NCBI RefSeq assembly: GCF_022865125.1
Contig: NZ_CP094828.1
Location: 1,922,001 to 1,986,000, forward strand
DNA from: Acuticoccus sp. I52.16.1
GTDB taxonomy: Bacteria > Pseudomonadota > Alphaproteobacteria > Rhizobiales > Amorphaceae
DNA length: 64,000 bases
Direction: 5' to 3'
Made by a program: the position numbers and the translations under genes. Under the pieces are notes generated by a model. It had not been told where the DNA came from and did no database searches. It saw nothing but the letters and a program-made list of their open reading frames with translations. Shown here piece after piece: positions 9,135 through 17,954 of the stretch. How positions within the stretch are numbered: position 1 is the stretch's first letter; every line of letters starts with the position of its first letter.

Positions 9135-10514
9135 GTGTCGACAGGTCTAAATCTCACAACTGTTAACGTTCGAATCAGCAATGATTTCTTTGGCCCGAAC
9201 TTTGTGGCCGGACTGGCACTGCAATCGGACTCCTACACGGTCGTCAACGACAAGTTGGCGACGCTTTCGTTCACGGCGGCGTACGATCCCGACATCACGA
9301 TTATTCAGGAAGTCCACGGGTACGGCTTCGGATTCGACGACAACGGCCGTTATACCGGCACGGTGACGCATTGGGAGGCCTACGAGGAAGGCAATCCGGA
9401 GAACGGCTGGTCCTTCAGCCCGCTCCATTCTTCGCTGGACCGTGAGAACGAGCTGGCGTCCAACCCCAATGTTACGTTCCAGAATCTCCTCGTCATCCCG
9501 TTGGTCTACAACTTTGTCGGCGCGCAATACGACGACTTCTACATCTTCGGCTCGTTCGACGATCTCGGCCGCGGGTTCGAGGGCAACGACGAGTTCAAGA
9601 CCCTCGACGGCGAGGATACGCTGTACGGCCATTCCGGCGACGACACGCTGGTCGGCGGACCGGGCGACGACCTCTTCTACGGCGGCAACGACGACGACGC
9701 CATCCGCGGCGGCCAGGGCAAGGACACCGTCTATGCCGGGCACGGCGACGACCGCGTCAACGGCGGCACCGAGACCGACATCCTCGACGGCGGCTCCGGC
9801 GACGACACCATGTTCGGCGACGACGGCGACGACTTCATGGAGGGCAAGAGCGGCTTCGACCGCGTCCTCGGCGGCAACGGCTCGGACACCATCCTGGGCG
9901 GCAACGGCGACGATTCGCTGAGCGGCGACAACGACGGCGACACCGTCGTCGGCGGCGCCGGTAACGACACGATGTACGGTGGCCGCGAAGGCGACGCCAT
10001 GCGCGGCAACGCCGGCGACGACACCATCCGCGGCAATGCCGACGACGACACCATCCGCGGCGGCGACGGCGACGATCTGGTGCGCGGCGACGACGGCATC
10101 GACTTCGTCTTCGGCGACGACGGCAACGACACCGTGCTGGGCGACGCCGACACGGACCAGGTGTTCGGCAACCGCGGCAACGACGAGGTTCGCTCCGGCA
10201 CCGGCGCGGACTTCATCGTCGGTGGCCTCGGCGACGATCAGCTCTGGGGCAACGGCGCCGAGGGCGCCGGTGACTTCGACATCGACTCGTTCATCTTCGA
10301 AGGCCCGTTCGGCAACGACACCATCTACGACTTCGAGATCGGCTTCGACGGGATCCAACTCGTCATCGACGAGGCGCTCGACACCGTGGACACCGAGACC
10401 GACGGTGACGACGTCGTCATCACGGTGACGATCGACGGGGCGGACGAGCACACCATCCGCGTGGTGGGCGTCTCCGACCTCTTCAATGCCGACACCGATA
10501 TCGTCATCGCCTGA
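9135..10514 (+). CDS. RTX (haemolysin-type calcium-binding repeat) protein, unknown N-terminal domain
   Basis: Protein of 459 residues, probably secreted by a type I system. Residues 1 to about 155 form an N-terminal domain I do not recognise. Residues about 157-371 are some two dozen nonapeptide repeats of the GGxGxDxUx type (for example GGSGDDTMF, GGNGDDSLS), which fold as a calcium beta-roll. The last 85 residues are acidic and non-repetitive, as expected for a C-terminal type I secretion signal, and no N-terminal signal peptide is present. The GTG at 9135 is preferred over a TTG at 9054 because AGGAG lies 8 bases upstream. It converges on the exo genes with a 24 bp gap. Confidence 0.85.
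   Translation: MSTGLNLTTVNVRISNDFFGPNFVAGLALQSDSYTVVNDKLATLSFTAAYDPDITIIQEVHGYGFGFDDNGRYTGTVTHWEAYEEGNPENGWSFSPLHSSLDRENELASNPNVTFQNLLVIPLVYNFVGAQYDDFYIFGSFDDLGRGFEGNDEFKTLDGEDTLYGHSGDDTLVGGPGDDLFYGGNDDDAIRGGQGKDTVYAGHGDDRVNGGTETDILDGGSGDDTMFGDDGDDFMEGKSGFDRVLGGNGSDTILGGNGDDSLSGDNDGDTVVGGAGNDTMYGGREGDAMRGNAGDDTIRGNADDDTIRGGDGDDLVRGDDGIDFVFGDDGNDTVLGDADTDQVFGNRGNDEVRSGTGADFIVGGLGDDQLWGNGAEGAGDFDIDSFIFEGPFGNDTIYDFEIGFDGIQLVIDEALDTVDTETDGDDVVITVTIDGADEHTIRVVGVSDLFNADTDIVIA
9607..10250 (+). repeat. RTX coding repeats, 27-bp period
   Basis: In-frame degenerate tandem repeats of 27 bp, each encoding one nine-residue calcium-binding unit with recurring ggcggc and gacgac blocks. They are part of the RTX gene and not a non-coding satellite. 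Confidence 0.85.
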
Positions 10515-10525
10515 CCGGCGACGGA

Positions 10526-10539
10526 AACGGCCGGCCGTT
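10526..10539. terminator. Perfect palindrome between convergent genes
   Basis: AACGGCCGGCCGTT is a 14-bp perfect palindrome in the 24 bp between the RTX stop and the glycosyltransferase stop; its last base is shared with the minus-strand stop codon. It could form a cruciform or hairpin that ends transcription on both strands. No U-run follows, so the role is uncertain. Confidence 0.3.
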
Positions 10540-11492
10540 CAGGCGGTCGGCGCGGGTTCGGCGTTGCCGCGGAGGAGGCGGTTGAGGCGGGCGCCGATCG
10601 GGTAGCGGAAGTGGATCGCCGCGCGCGGCCGGCGCAGCACCGCGGCGGTCGCCGCCATCAACCGGCGCGCCTTGAGCTGCTCGACGGCGACGGCGAAGGC
10701 GAGCGCGTCGGTCAGCGCCGAGCGCCGCGCCGCCATCGCCTCCTGCACGTCGCCGGGAAGGTCGTGGTGCGCCTCGAACCCGGCATCGGCGGCGAGCATC
10801 GCCTCGATGTGCCGGACCCCGAGCCGCGCCGAGATCGACCCCGCGCGGCGGCGGTAGACGTAGCCGGTATTGTCGACCACCGCGCACCGCGCGCCGCAGG
10901 CCAGCGCCTCGGCCATCAGGAGGTAGTCCTCGCCGATGCGCAGCATCGGGTCGTAGTGCAGGCCGTTGGTGTCGAGGAAGGTGCGGCGGAAGAGGGGCTT
11001 GGTGTAGCCGAGGGTGTCCTTCTGGGCCATCGGGCTGTTGAGACGCACGTAGTCGCACAGGTCCAGCGTCGGCCCGCCGGCCGCCTCGGCGACGTCGAGC
11101 GTGCGAGGCGGGTGTCCCGTCTCCTCGATGGTGATCGAGTCGACGATGATGTCGGCGTCCGCGCCATGCTTCAGGCAGGCGGCGAGGCGGCCGGGGCGGA
11201 AGGCATCGTCGGCGTCCAATACGGCGATGAACGTGCCGGTGGCGGCGGCGAAGCCGGAATTGCGGGCGACGCCGGGGCCGCCATTGTCGGGAAGTTGCAG
11301 CACACGCACGCGCGGATCGTCGACGGCGCGGGCGGCGTCGGCGGTCCCGTCCGGCGAGGCATCGTCGACGACGATGACCTCCAGGTCGACGTCCTGCGCC
11401 AGCGCGCTGGCGATCGAGGTGGCGATCGAACCCTCGGCGCAGTAGGCGGCAATGATTATCGAGACATCAGGCAACGGCTTCGTCTCCCCCAT
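10539..11492 (-). CDS. Family 2 glycosyltransferase (ExoO-like)
   Basis: GT-A fold glycosyltransferase of 317 residues, probably adding one sugar to the lipid-linked exopolysaccharide repeat unit at the inner membrane face. It shows VSIIIAAYCAEGS at the N-terminus, VVDDASPDGT, the donor-binding AVLDADDAF motif and a later GEDYLLMAEAL segment (acceptor/base region). Its start overlaps the fused ExoA-ExoM gene by 26 bp. The ATG at 11492 lacks a clear ribosome site; an in-frame TTG at 11474 preceded by GGGGGAG is a plausible alternative. It is closer in layout to ExoO/ExoU than to ExoW, but the linkage formed is unknown. Confidence 0.82.
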   Translation of the reverse strand: MGETKPLPDVSIIIAAYCAEGSIATSIASALAQDVDLEVIVVDDASPDGTADAARAVDDPRVRVLQLPDNGGPGVARNSGFAAATGTFIAVLDADDAFRPGRLAACLKHGADADIIVDSITIEETGHPPRTLDVAEAAGGPTLDLCDYVRLNSPMAQKDTLGYTKPLFRRTFLDTNGLHYDPMLRIGEDYLLMAEALACGARCAVVDNTGYVYRRRAGSISARLGVRHIEAMLAADAGFEAHHDLPGDVQEAMAARRSALTDALAFAVAVEQLKARRLMAATAAVLRRPRAAIHFRYPIGARLNRLLRGNAEPAPTA

Positions 11493-13404
11493 AGATCGCG
11501 AGCTTGCGCATTCCGAACAGACGCGAGACCACGCCCGCATGCATCGCGGCGCGCAGGCTCCAGAACGCGACGCGCTGCGCCGACCAGAACGAGGCGAGCG
11601 CCCCGCCCACACAGATCCCCGCCTTGCCGGCGGCGATCAGAATTTGCTTGGCCCGCCCCGCCCGGCTGAGGCCCCGCGTCTCCAGGAGCAGGCCGTGGCT
11701 CTGCCCGGCGCGGAACCGGCGACGCAGGAGCCAGCGGATCGTCGCCCGCGGCCCGGTCACGTCCTCGAAGACGGCGGCGGCGGGTGCTGAGGCGATCCGC
11801 GCCCCGGCGTTGAACGCGTCGTGGAAGAAGGCGGTATCCTCCCCGCCCGAGCGGCCGAGCGCCACGTCGAACCGCCGCCCGTCGAGCGACGGCGCCGTGC
11901 GCGCGAAGAGCACGTTGGAGGTGTACCCCGTCCGGATCGCGCCGCCGGCCACGACCGGGTGCGCGGAGTGGAAGTCCCCGTCACGGATCCAGCGCGGCAC
12001 GTCCGGCGCGTAGCGGGCGATGGCCGGTCCCAGCACCACGTCGGCGCGCGTGGTGCGCTGCACGTCGAGGAGCGAGATCAGCCACTGCGGACTCGCCACC
12101 TCGTCGTCGTCGAGGATGGCGATCCAAGGGGCGTCGGCGGCGTCCAGCGCGGCGTTGCGCGCGGTCGATATGTTTCGGGCTGGGGCGTGCACGTAGAGGG
12201 TGTTTAGCCCGAACTCGTCGCCAAGGCCAATGATGCTCTGCCGGGCGGCGTCGGTCTCGTCGTTGTCGGCGACGATGACGCGCACCGTCATGCCGTGCGG
12301 GAGGCGCAACGCGGCCAGCGAGCGCAGCGTGTCGGCGATGGAGCTGCGGCGGAAGGTGCAGACGCAGATGTCGACCGCGGTGTCGAGCTCGGCCGGCTCC
12401 TGCCAGCGCAGCCGACCGACCGGCGCCGGTGCGGTCGCGAAACGGGCGATGAAGCCCAGCGACCAGGAGAGGTGCATCGTCATGGCGGCGAGCCCCGCGC
12501 ACAAAACACAAGTGTCCCGCCGCTGAACTGCAAGCACGGTGCCACCGCCGAGGGCGGCCGCGGTCCACAGGAGCCCCGGAACGGCGGCAAGTCCCGCCAG
12601 GAGCAGGGAAAACGGCGCGATGAGCGGTGCGACGAGAAGCCCGGCGGCGGAAGGTGCGACGAGGATCGACGCCACCTGGCGCAGCTTCAACCGCATGTCG
12701 TGCTTGCGTACGGTGGAGGCGCGGCCCCGCCCGTAGCTGAGATACTGCTTGAAGAGCCGGCCCAGCGTCTTGCGCGGCAGGTAGACGGGCGGCTCCACCC
12801 CCGCCAGCCAGATCCGCCCGCCCGCATGGGTCAGGCGATAGTCGAACTCGGCGTCCTCGTTGTGGGAGAAGGTCTCGTCATATCCGCCGAGCGCCAGGAA
12901 GCTGTCGATACGCATCGCCGCGTGGTGGCCATGGTCGACATGACCCGGCTCGGCGCCCACGCGGTGGGCCGAGTTGCCGGAGCCGAGGCGCGAGTTCTGC
13001 GCCGCCGCCACCGCGCGCTGCATGCAGGCGACCCCCTCGGTGCGCATCGCGACGACCACCGAGTCCGACCCCACCCGCGCCATCTCGGCGAGAAGCTGCG
13101 AACAATAGGTCGGCGGGTAGAGGCAGTGCGCATCGATCCGGACGAACACCTCGCGCCCCTCGCCGAACTGCCGCACCGCGGCGTTGACGCCGGCGCTCTG
13201 GATGCGCTCCGGATTCTTCATCAGCCGGATGCGCGGATCGCTCGCAGCGCGCTCCATGACGATGGCGCGCGAGCGGTCGCGGCTGCCCCCGTCGGCGACG
13301 ACGATCAGTTCATCCGGGCCGACGTCGGCCGCGACGAGATCGAGAAGGCCGGGGAGGTGTTCCGCCTCGTCGAGGCAGGGGATGACGATGAGCGCGCCGG
13401 TCAT
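11467..13404 (-). CDS. Fused ExoA-ExoM type glycosyltransferase (two GT2 domains)
   Basis: A 645-residue protein combining two enzymes that are separate in Sinorhizobium. Residues about 4-230 resemble ExoA: IPCLDEAEHLPG, VVADGGSRD, the VRIDAHCLYP motif, VDHGHHAAMRI and HNEDAEFDYRL. Residues about 244-320 are hydrophobic membrane segments, as at the ExoA C-terminus. Residues about 343-645 resemble ExoM: ICVCTFRR, VIVADNDE, NISTARNAALDAA, ILDDDE and GGEDTAFF. The joined length matches the sum of the two separate proteins, and there is no stop or frame change between them. By analogy the halves would add the second and fourth sugars of a succinoglycan-like unit. The ATG at 13404 overlaps the ExoL-like stop by 4 bp. 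Confidence 0.87.
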   Translation of the reverse strand: MTGALIVIPCLDEAEHLPGLLDLVAADVGPDELIVVADGGSRDRSRAIVMERAASDPRIRLMKNPERIQSAGVNAAVRQFGEGREVFVRIDAHCLYPPTYCSQLLAEMARVGSDSVVVAMRTEGVACMQRAVAAAQNSRLGSGNSAHRVGAEPGHVDHGHHAAMRIDSFLALGGYDETFSHNEDAEFDYRLTHAGGRIWLAGVEPPVYLPRKTLGRLFKQYLSYGRGRASTVRKHDMRLKLRQVASILVAPSAAGLLVAPLIAPFSLLLAGLAAVPGLLWTAAALGGGTVLAVQRRDTCVLCAGLAAMTMHLSWSLGFIARFATAPAPVGRLRWQEPAELDTAVDICVCTFRRSSIADTLRSLAALRLPHGMTVRVIVADNDETDAARQSIIGLGDEFGLNTLYVHAPARNISTARNAALDAADAPWIAILDDDEVASPQWLISLLDVQRTTRADVVLGPAIARYAPDVPRWIRDGDFHSAHPVVAGGAIRTGYTSNVLFARTAPSLDGRRFDVALGRSGGEDTAFFHDAFNAGARIASAPAAAVFEDVTGPRATIRWLLRRRFRAGQSHGLLLETRGLSRAGRAKQILIAAGKAGICVGGALASFWSAQRVAFWSLRAAMHAGVVSRLFGMRKLAIYGGDEAVA

Positions 13405-14594
13405 GCCGCCTCCGCGTGGGTTGTGGGGATGGTGGCGCCCGCCACGAGGCCGACGAGCCGGCGGCACTCGGCCGCATCGCTGACGAAGGCCGTCCGGTCG
13501 ACCCGCGCCACCGCGGCGGCCATCGCGGCGTAGCGCTCCGGGGTCATCGCGGCGACGAACGCAGCGAGTGCCCGCTGCGGGTCGCCGTCCAGGACATGGC
13601 CGATGCCAAGGTCGGCGAGCCGCGCCGCCGTGGCCGTGCCGGCGCGGGCGATCGGCACCGCGCCGTGGGCGCCGCCCTCGTACAGCCGATTGGGCAGGAG
13701 CCACTCGGAGTTGGCGCCGGCCTCGTAATAGTCGATGCACCAGATGAAGTGGACGCCGCCGTAGAGCGCGGCGAGCCCGTCCGGCCGGTAGGGGCCGGCG
13801 AACGCCACATGCGGCATCGGCGCCACCGTGGCGTCGAGGTCGGCGAAGATCGCCGGCGACGGCCTGCCCCGGATCACGACGTCCAGCGCACCGTCCAACG
13901 CGGCGGCGGCGGCGCCGAGGACCTCCACCGAGCGCCGGTCGCGTAGCGCGCCGAAGAGGCCGACGCGCCAGGGCGGCCCGTCCGTGCGCGGCGGCGTCGC
14001 GGCGGGAGGGTCGAGCAGCTTGTTCTCCACCAGCGCCACCGGCAGGTCGAGCCGCGACAACGGGTCCACGTAGGCCGCGACGAAGTCCGGCGAACTGACG
14101 AGGAGCTGCGATGCCCCGGCGCCCAGCGCCCCCTCGACGCGCCGCAGCAACTCGCCCTTGCGCCCCAGCAGCAGGCGGTGGATGTCGAGTAGCTCGTAGG
14201 TCAGCGGCACCCGGCCGAGGTGGCGGCGCACCGCCGCGGCGACGGCGAGTTGCTCCAGGTTGCGGGCCATCAGCGCATCGACGGGGCCGAGGCGCGCGGC
14301 GATCCGCGCGGCCGACATCCGGCGCCCGACGACGCTCATCGCCCGTGCGGCGAGCTTGCCGTCGGCGGTGTGGCCGAGGGGGATCGGGGCGACGCCGGCG
14401 ACGTCGGCCGGCGGGGTCGCCGTGCGGTGGAAGCCGGCGAGGGCCACCTCGGCACCGCCCCGCTGCAGCATGGTCACGCGGCGAGCGACGGCCGCATCCC
14501 CGAGATCGTGAACAAAATAGCCTATGCGCAAGGCAGGTGTCCTCGTTCGGTTCGTCCCAGCGCTACGGCCGATCCCCTCGAGCGTCTCCATCAT
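13401..14594 (-). CDS. exoL: ExoL-like glycosyltransferase
   Basis: GT-B type glycosyltransferase (up to 397 residues) resembling succinoglycan protein ExoL: IGYFVHDLGDAAVARRV near the start, LTYELLDIHRLLLGRKG, SSPDFVAAYVDPL and a C-terminal LPNRLYEGGAHGAVPIA nucleotide-sugar binding region. It would extend the sugar chain on the lipid carrier. It is first in the leftward exo operon and overlaps the ExoA-ExoM fusion by 4 bp. The start is uncertain: the ATG pair at 14589-14594 has no ribosome site, while a TTG at 14531 lies behind GAGGA and begins directly at the conserved LRIGYF. Confidence 0.82.
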   Translation of the reverse strand: MMETLEGIGRSAGTNRTRTPALRIGYFVHDLGDAAVARRVTMLQRGGAEVALAGFHRTATPPADVAGVAPIPLGHTADGKLAARAMSVVGRRMSAARIAARLGPVDALMARNLEQLAVAAAVRRHLGRVPLTYELLDIHRLLLGRKGELLRRVEGALGAGASQLLVSSPDFVAAYVDPLSRLDLPVALVENKLLDPPAATPPRTDGPPWRVGLFGALRDRRSVEVLGAAAAALDGALDVVIRGRPSPAIFADLDATVAPMPHVAFAGPYRPDGLAALYGGVHFIWCIDYYEAGANSEWLLPNRLYEGGAHGAVPIARAGTATAARLADLGIGHVLDGDPQRALAAFVAAMTPERYAAMAAAVARVDRTAFVSDAAECRRLVGLVAGATIPTTHAEAA

Positions 14595-14682
14595 ATGTTA
14601 TTGAGAACAGGGCCTCCGCCGGAGCCAATGGGGCGAGCATCAACCCCACTCTGGCCCCCGACCAGGGCAAGCAGGAGGCGCT

Positions 14683-15762
14683 GTGGCAGACGAGTCCCGG
14701 CCCGGATCGACGACGCGCGAGGGCGTGGCCGTGATCATCCCGGCCTACAACGCGGCGGGCACCATCGGCGCCGCCGTCGCCTCCGCGCTGGCCGAGCCGG
14801 AGGTCGCCGAGGTCGTCGTCGTCGACGATGCCTCGCGCGACGACACCCCCGGCGCCGCCCGTGATGCGGACGACGGCACCGGCCGCCTCGCCGTCCACCG
14901 CCTCGCCGCCAACGGCGGCCCGTCGCGGGCGCGCAACGTCGCGCTGGAGCGTTCCACCGCGCCGATCGTCGCCATTCTCGATTCGGACGATCGCCTCCTC
15001 GCCGGGCGCTTCCGCCGCCTGCTCGCCATCCCGCACTGGGACCTGATCGCCGACAACATGGTGTTCGTCACCAGCACCCGCGGCGCGGACGAGGCCGCCA
15101 CGCAGTACGCCGCCTGGCCGCAGCGCACCGCCACCACCGTGCTCGACCTAGCGACCTTCGCGCGCGGCAACGTCGGCACGCCGGGGGCGCGGCGGCGGGA
15201 GATGGGCTTCATCCATCCCCTCATGCGCCGCGCCTTCCTGGACCGCCACGCCATCCGCTACAACGAGGCGATGCGGCTGGGCGAGGACTTCGACCTCTAC
15301 GCCCGCGCGCTGCTCGCCGATGCGCGCTTCCTGCTGTGCTCCACCCCCGGCTACCTCGCCGTCGAGCGCGAGGATTCGCTGAGCGCGATGCACCGCGTGG
15401 AGGACCTCGCGGCCTTCCTCGCCTGCCACGATGGCCTGGAGCGCGCCCGCCCTTTGACCCGCGCCGAGGCCGAGGCGCTCGCCCTCCACCGCCGCAGCGT
15501 CGAGGGGCGGTATGCCCTGCGCCGCGTGCTGGCGGACAAGGCGGCCCACGGCGTCGGCCCGGCGGCGGCCTGGCTCGCGGTGCGTCCGCGCCTGTGGGCT
15601 CCGGTTCTCGCCGGTGTCGCGCGCGACAAGGTGGCCGCGCGGCAGGCCCGCCGCGGCATCCCGGCCGACACCAGGGCCGCCACCCTGTTCGACATCCCGC
15701 GCCACGACCCCGCGCCGGCCGCGCCCCGGGCCGATGTCCGCCTCGCCGGAGGACCGCAATGA
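14683..15762 (+). CDS. Family 2 glycosyltransferase (ExoU/ExoO/ExoW-like)
   Basis: GT2 enzyme of 359 residues with VAVIIPAYNAAGT, VVVDDASRDDT, the AILDSDDRLL donor motif and a MRLGEDFDLYARALL acceptor segment. It starts at a GTG with AGGAGG only 4 bases upstream. It is divergent from the ExoL-like gene and its stop overlaps the start of the ExoP-like gene (ATGA), so it is in the rightward exo operon. It most likely adds a side-chain or late backbone sugar. The specific Exo counterpart cannot be fixed by eye. Confidence 0.83.
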   Translation: MADESRPGSTTREGVAVIIPAYNAAGTIGAAVASALAEPEVAEVVVVDDASRDDTPGAARDADDGTGRLAVHRLAANGGPSRARNVALERSTAPIVAILDSDDRLLAGRFRRLLAIPHWDLIADNMVFVTSTRGADEAATQYAAWPQRTATTVLDLATFARGNVGTPGARRREMGFIHPLMRRAFLDRHAIRYNEAMRLGEDFDLYARALLADARFLLCSTPGYLAVEREDSLSAMHRVEDLAAFLACHDGLERARPLTRAEAEALALHRRSVEGRYALRRVLADKAAHGVGPAAAWLAVRPRLWAPVLAGVARDKVAARQARRGIPADTRAATLFDIPRHDPAPAAPRADVRLAGGPQ

Positions 15763-17954
15763 ACGAGTTGCCGACGCATCTGCGCTTCACCGACCGCCGC
15801 GGCATCGACCCGTCGCCGCCGCCCGCCACCGGCCAGGCGGAGGACTATATCGACCTGCGCGAGGTCATCCGGGCGTGCTGGCGTCAGGCGTGGGTGGTGG
15901 TGCTGTGCGTGGTCCTGTTCGCTGCGCTCGCCATCGCCTACGCCCTCTCGCTGCAACCGAGGTTCACGTCCTACGCCACGATCCTGCTCGACCAGGACCG
16001 GGCCGCGCTGGTCGAGCTGATCTCCGAACAGCAGATCGAGGCGCTGCGCGACGGCATCGTGCAGAGCGAGGTGGAGATCCTGAAGAGCCAGGAGTTGGCG
16101 CTGCGGGTGGTCGACGACCTCGATCTCGCGGCGCGGCCGGGCGTCCTCGACACCGCCGCCTCGCCCGCCGCGGCGGCGCTCGGGGGGATCAAGGCGGGCC
16201 TCGGCGCGCTGGTGGGCGGGATGACCGGCGGTACGCCCGAGGTCGCAGCGCCCGTGGCCGACGAGGCCACGCGCCTGACGCGGCTGAAGGAGAAGCTCGC
16301 GCTCCGGCTGCGCGGGCAGCTCTCGGTGCAGCGGGTGGGGCGCAGCTACGTGCTCGGCCTGTCGATGAAGGCGTCCGACCCGGCGCTCGCCCAGGAGCTG
16401 GCCGAGGGCTATGTCGACGCCTACCTCGAGTTCGGCCGGGCGGGCGATGCGGCCGCGCTCGACAGCGCCGTCGCCTGGCTGCGCCAGCGCACCGACGACC
16501 TGCGCAAGGCCGCCACCGAGGCCGGCCGCGCACTGGAGCAGTACCGGATCGACAACGGCCTCGTCAGCGTCGGCTCGCGGCTCCTGTCGGAGCAGGAGGT
16601 GTCCGAGCTGATGAGTCAGCTCATCCTCGCCGAGGCGGAGGCCTCCGCGGCACGGGCGATGGCCGCGCACGGCGCCGACGCGGTCGCTTCGGGGCCCGAA
16701 GCCGCGCTCGCCAACCTCGCTTCGCTGAGCGCCGACGGCGCCGGCCGCGACCAGGCGATCGATACGCTGCGCGCCGAGTACCTGTCGCTGAGCCGCGAGC
16801 GCAGCCGGGTGGCCGAGCGGTTCGGCCCGCGGCATTCCGAGGTGACGGCCATCGACGCTCGCCTCGCCTCGGTGCAGGGGCTCCTCTTCGAGGAGGTCGA
16901 ACGCCGCGCCACACAGGCCGAAAACCGCGCCGACGTGCAGACCCGGCGCGTCGCCGCCCTGCGCGAGGGCCTGTCGAGCGCCACCGAGAACGCCTCCGGC
17001 GACACCGGCGCGCAATACGAGCTGTTGCAGCTTCAGGAGACGGCGGAGAGCTACAAGCAGCTCTACCAGTCGGCGCTGACACGGCTGGAGCGCACGGTGA
17101 ACCAGCTCTCGCTGCCGATCGTCGACGCGCGCGTCCTCACCGCACCCGACACGCCGACCGGCGCCAGCAGCCCGCAAAAGGCCAAGTACGCCGCGCTCGG
17201 CATCGCGCTGGGCGGGTTCCTGGGCGCGCTGATCGGGCTGGTGCGGGAGATGACCCGCACCGCGCTGCGCACCAGCGAGGACGTCCGCCGCGCGCTGGGG
17301 CTTCCGGTGCTGGCGACGATGCGCAAGCGCCGGCCCTGGTGGCGCCGCCAGCTCACCGGCGCCCGGCGCGACCGCGCCCGCACCAACGCGCTGCGGTCGA
17401 TGAAGATCGCGGTCGACGGGCACACGCGCCGCTCGGGCCTGCGCACGGTCGCCTTCATCTCCGCCCGCTCGGGCGAGGATCGCGAAGGCCTGGCCTACGA
17501 GTTCGCCGTCATGTTGGCCGGGCACGGGATCCCGACCTTGCTCCTGGACCTCGCCCAGGACAGTCGCCGTCCACCGCACGGGCACAGCCTGGTGGGGATG
17601 ATGGACGGTGCCCCGGAGCCCGCGTTCGAGGCCCTGACGGTGAGCCCGGAGCTGCCGCTGGCGCATCTGCCCGGCGCCGCGGCCGACTCGCGCGACCCCG
17701 GCGAGACGGCCGTGTTCGCCGGTGGCGACCGCATGGCCGAGGTCATCGCCGCGGTGAGCCAGCCGGCGCAATATATCGTCCTGGACCTGCCGGCCGCCAG
17801 CGAGGGTCCCGGCGCGCGCGCCTTCGCCGAGTACGCGCAGACGGCGATCCTGGTGCACCGCGCCGGCAAGGCGAGCGACCGCGAGGTCCAGTCCCTCGCC
17901 GCGCAGCCCGATTGGGACGAGAAGCTCTGCGGCGCCGTCCTGGTCGAAGGATAG
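15759..17954 (+). CDS. ExoP/Wzc-like polysaccharide copolymerase with degenerate kinase domain
   Basis: Inner-membrane protein of 731 residues controlling chain length and export. A first membrane helix lies at about residues 44-63, followed by a Wzz domain with long coiled coils (about 70-470), a GNVR-type region and a second helix at about 477-496. The last 185 residues have the BY-kinase fold (RTVAFISAR, TLLLDLAQDSRRP, YIVLDLP). The Walker A lysine motif is missing: where GEGKS/T is expected the sequence reads SGEDREG (near residue 570). There is also no C-terminal tyrosine cluster, so tyrosine kinase activity is unlikely. The ATG at 15759 overlaps the preceding stop. Confidence 0.88.
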   Translation: MNELPTHLRFTDRRGIDPSPPPATGQAEDYIDLREVIRACWRQAWVVVLCVVLFAALAIAYALSLQPRFTSYATILLDQDRAALVELISEQQIEALRDGIVQSEVEILKSQELALRVVDDLDLAARPGVLDTAASPAAAALGGIKAGLGALVGGMTGGTPEVAAPVADEATRLTRLKEKLALRLRGQLSVQRVGRSYVLGLSMKASDPALAQELAEGYVDAYLEFGRAGDAAALDSAVAWLRQRTDDLRKAATEAGRALEQYRIDNGLVSVGSRLLSEQEVSELMSQLILAEAEASAARAMAAHGADAVASGPEAALANLASLSADGAGRDQAIDTLRAEYLSLSRERSRVAERFGPRHSEVTAIDARLASVQGLLFEEVERRATQAENRADVQTRRVAALREGLSSATENASGDTGAQYELLQLQETAESYKQLYQSALTRLERTVNQLSLPIVDARVLTAPDTPTGASSPQKAKYAALGIALGGFLGALIGLVREMTRTALRTSEDVRRALGLPVLATMRKRRPWWRRQLTGARRDRARTNALRSMKIAVDGHTRRSGLRTVAFISARSGEDREGLAYEFAVMLAGHGIPTLLLDLAQDSRRPPHGHSLVGMMDGAPEPAFEALTVSPELPLAHLPGAAADSRDPGETAVFAGGDRMAEVIAAVSQPAQYIVLDLPAASEGPGARAFAEYAQTAILVHRAGKASDREVQSLAAQPDWDEKLCGAVLVEG

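Noticed and set aside
9607-10250. CRISPR array or satellite
   Set aside because: The period is 27 bp with no unique spacers, and the repeats translate as calcium-binding nonapeptides.
11467-13404. Two separate genes wrongly joined
   Set aside because: There is no stop, start with a ribosome site, or frame change between the halves. A sequencing error cannot be excluded, and this is listed in the finding.
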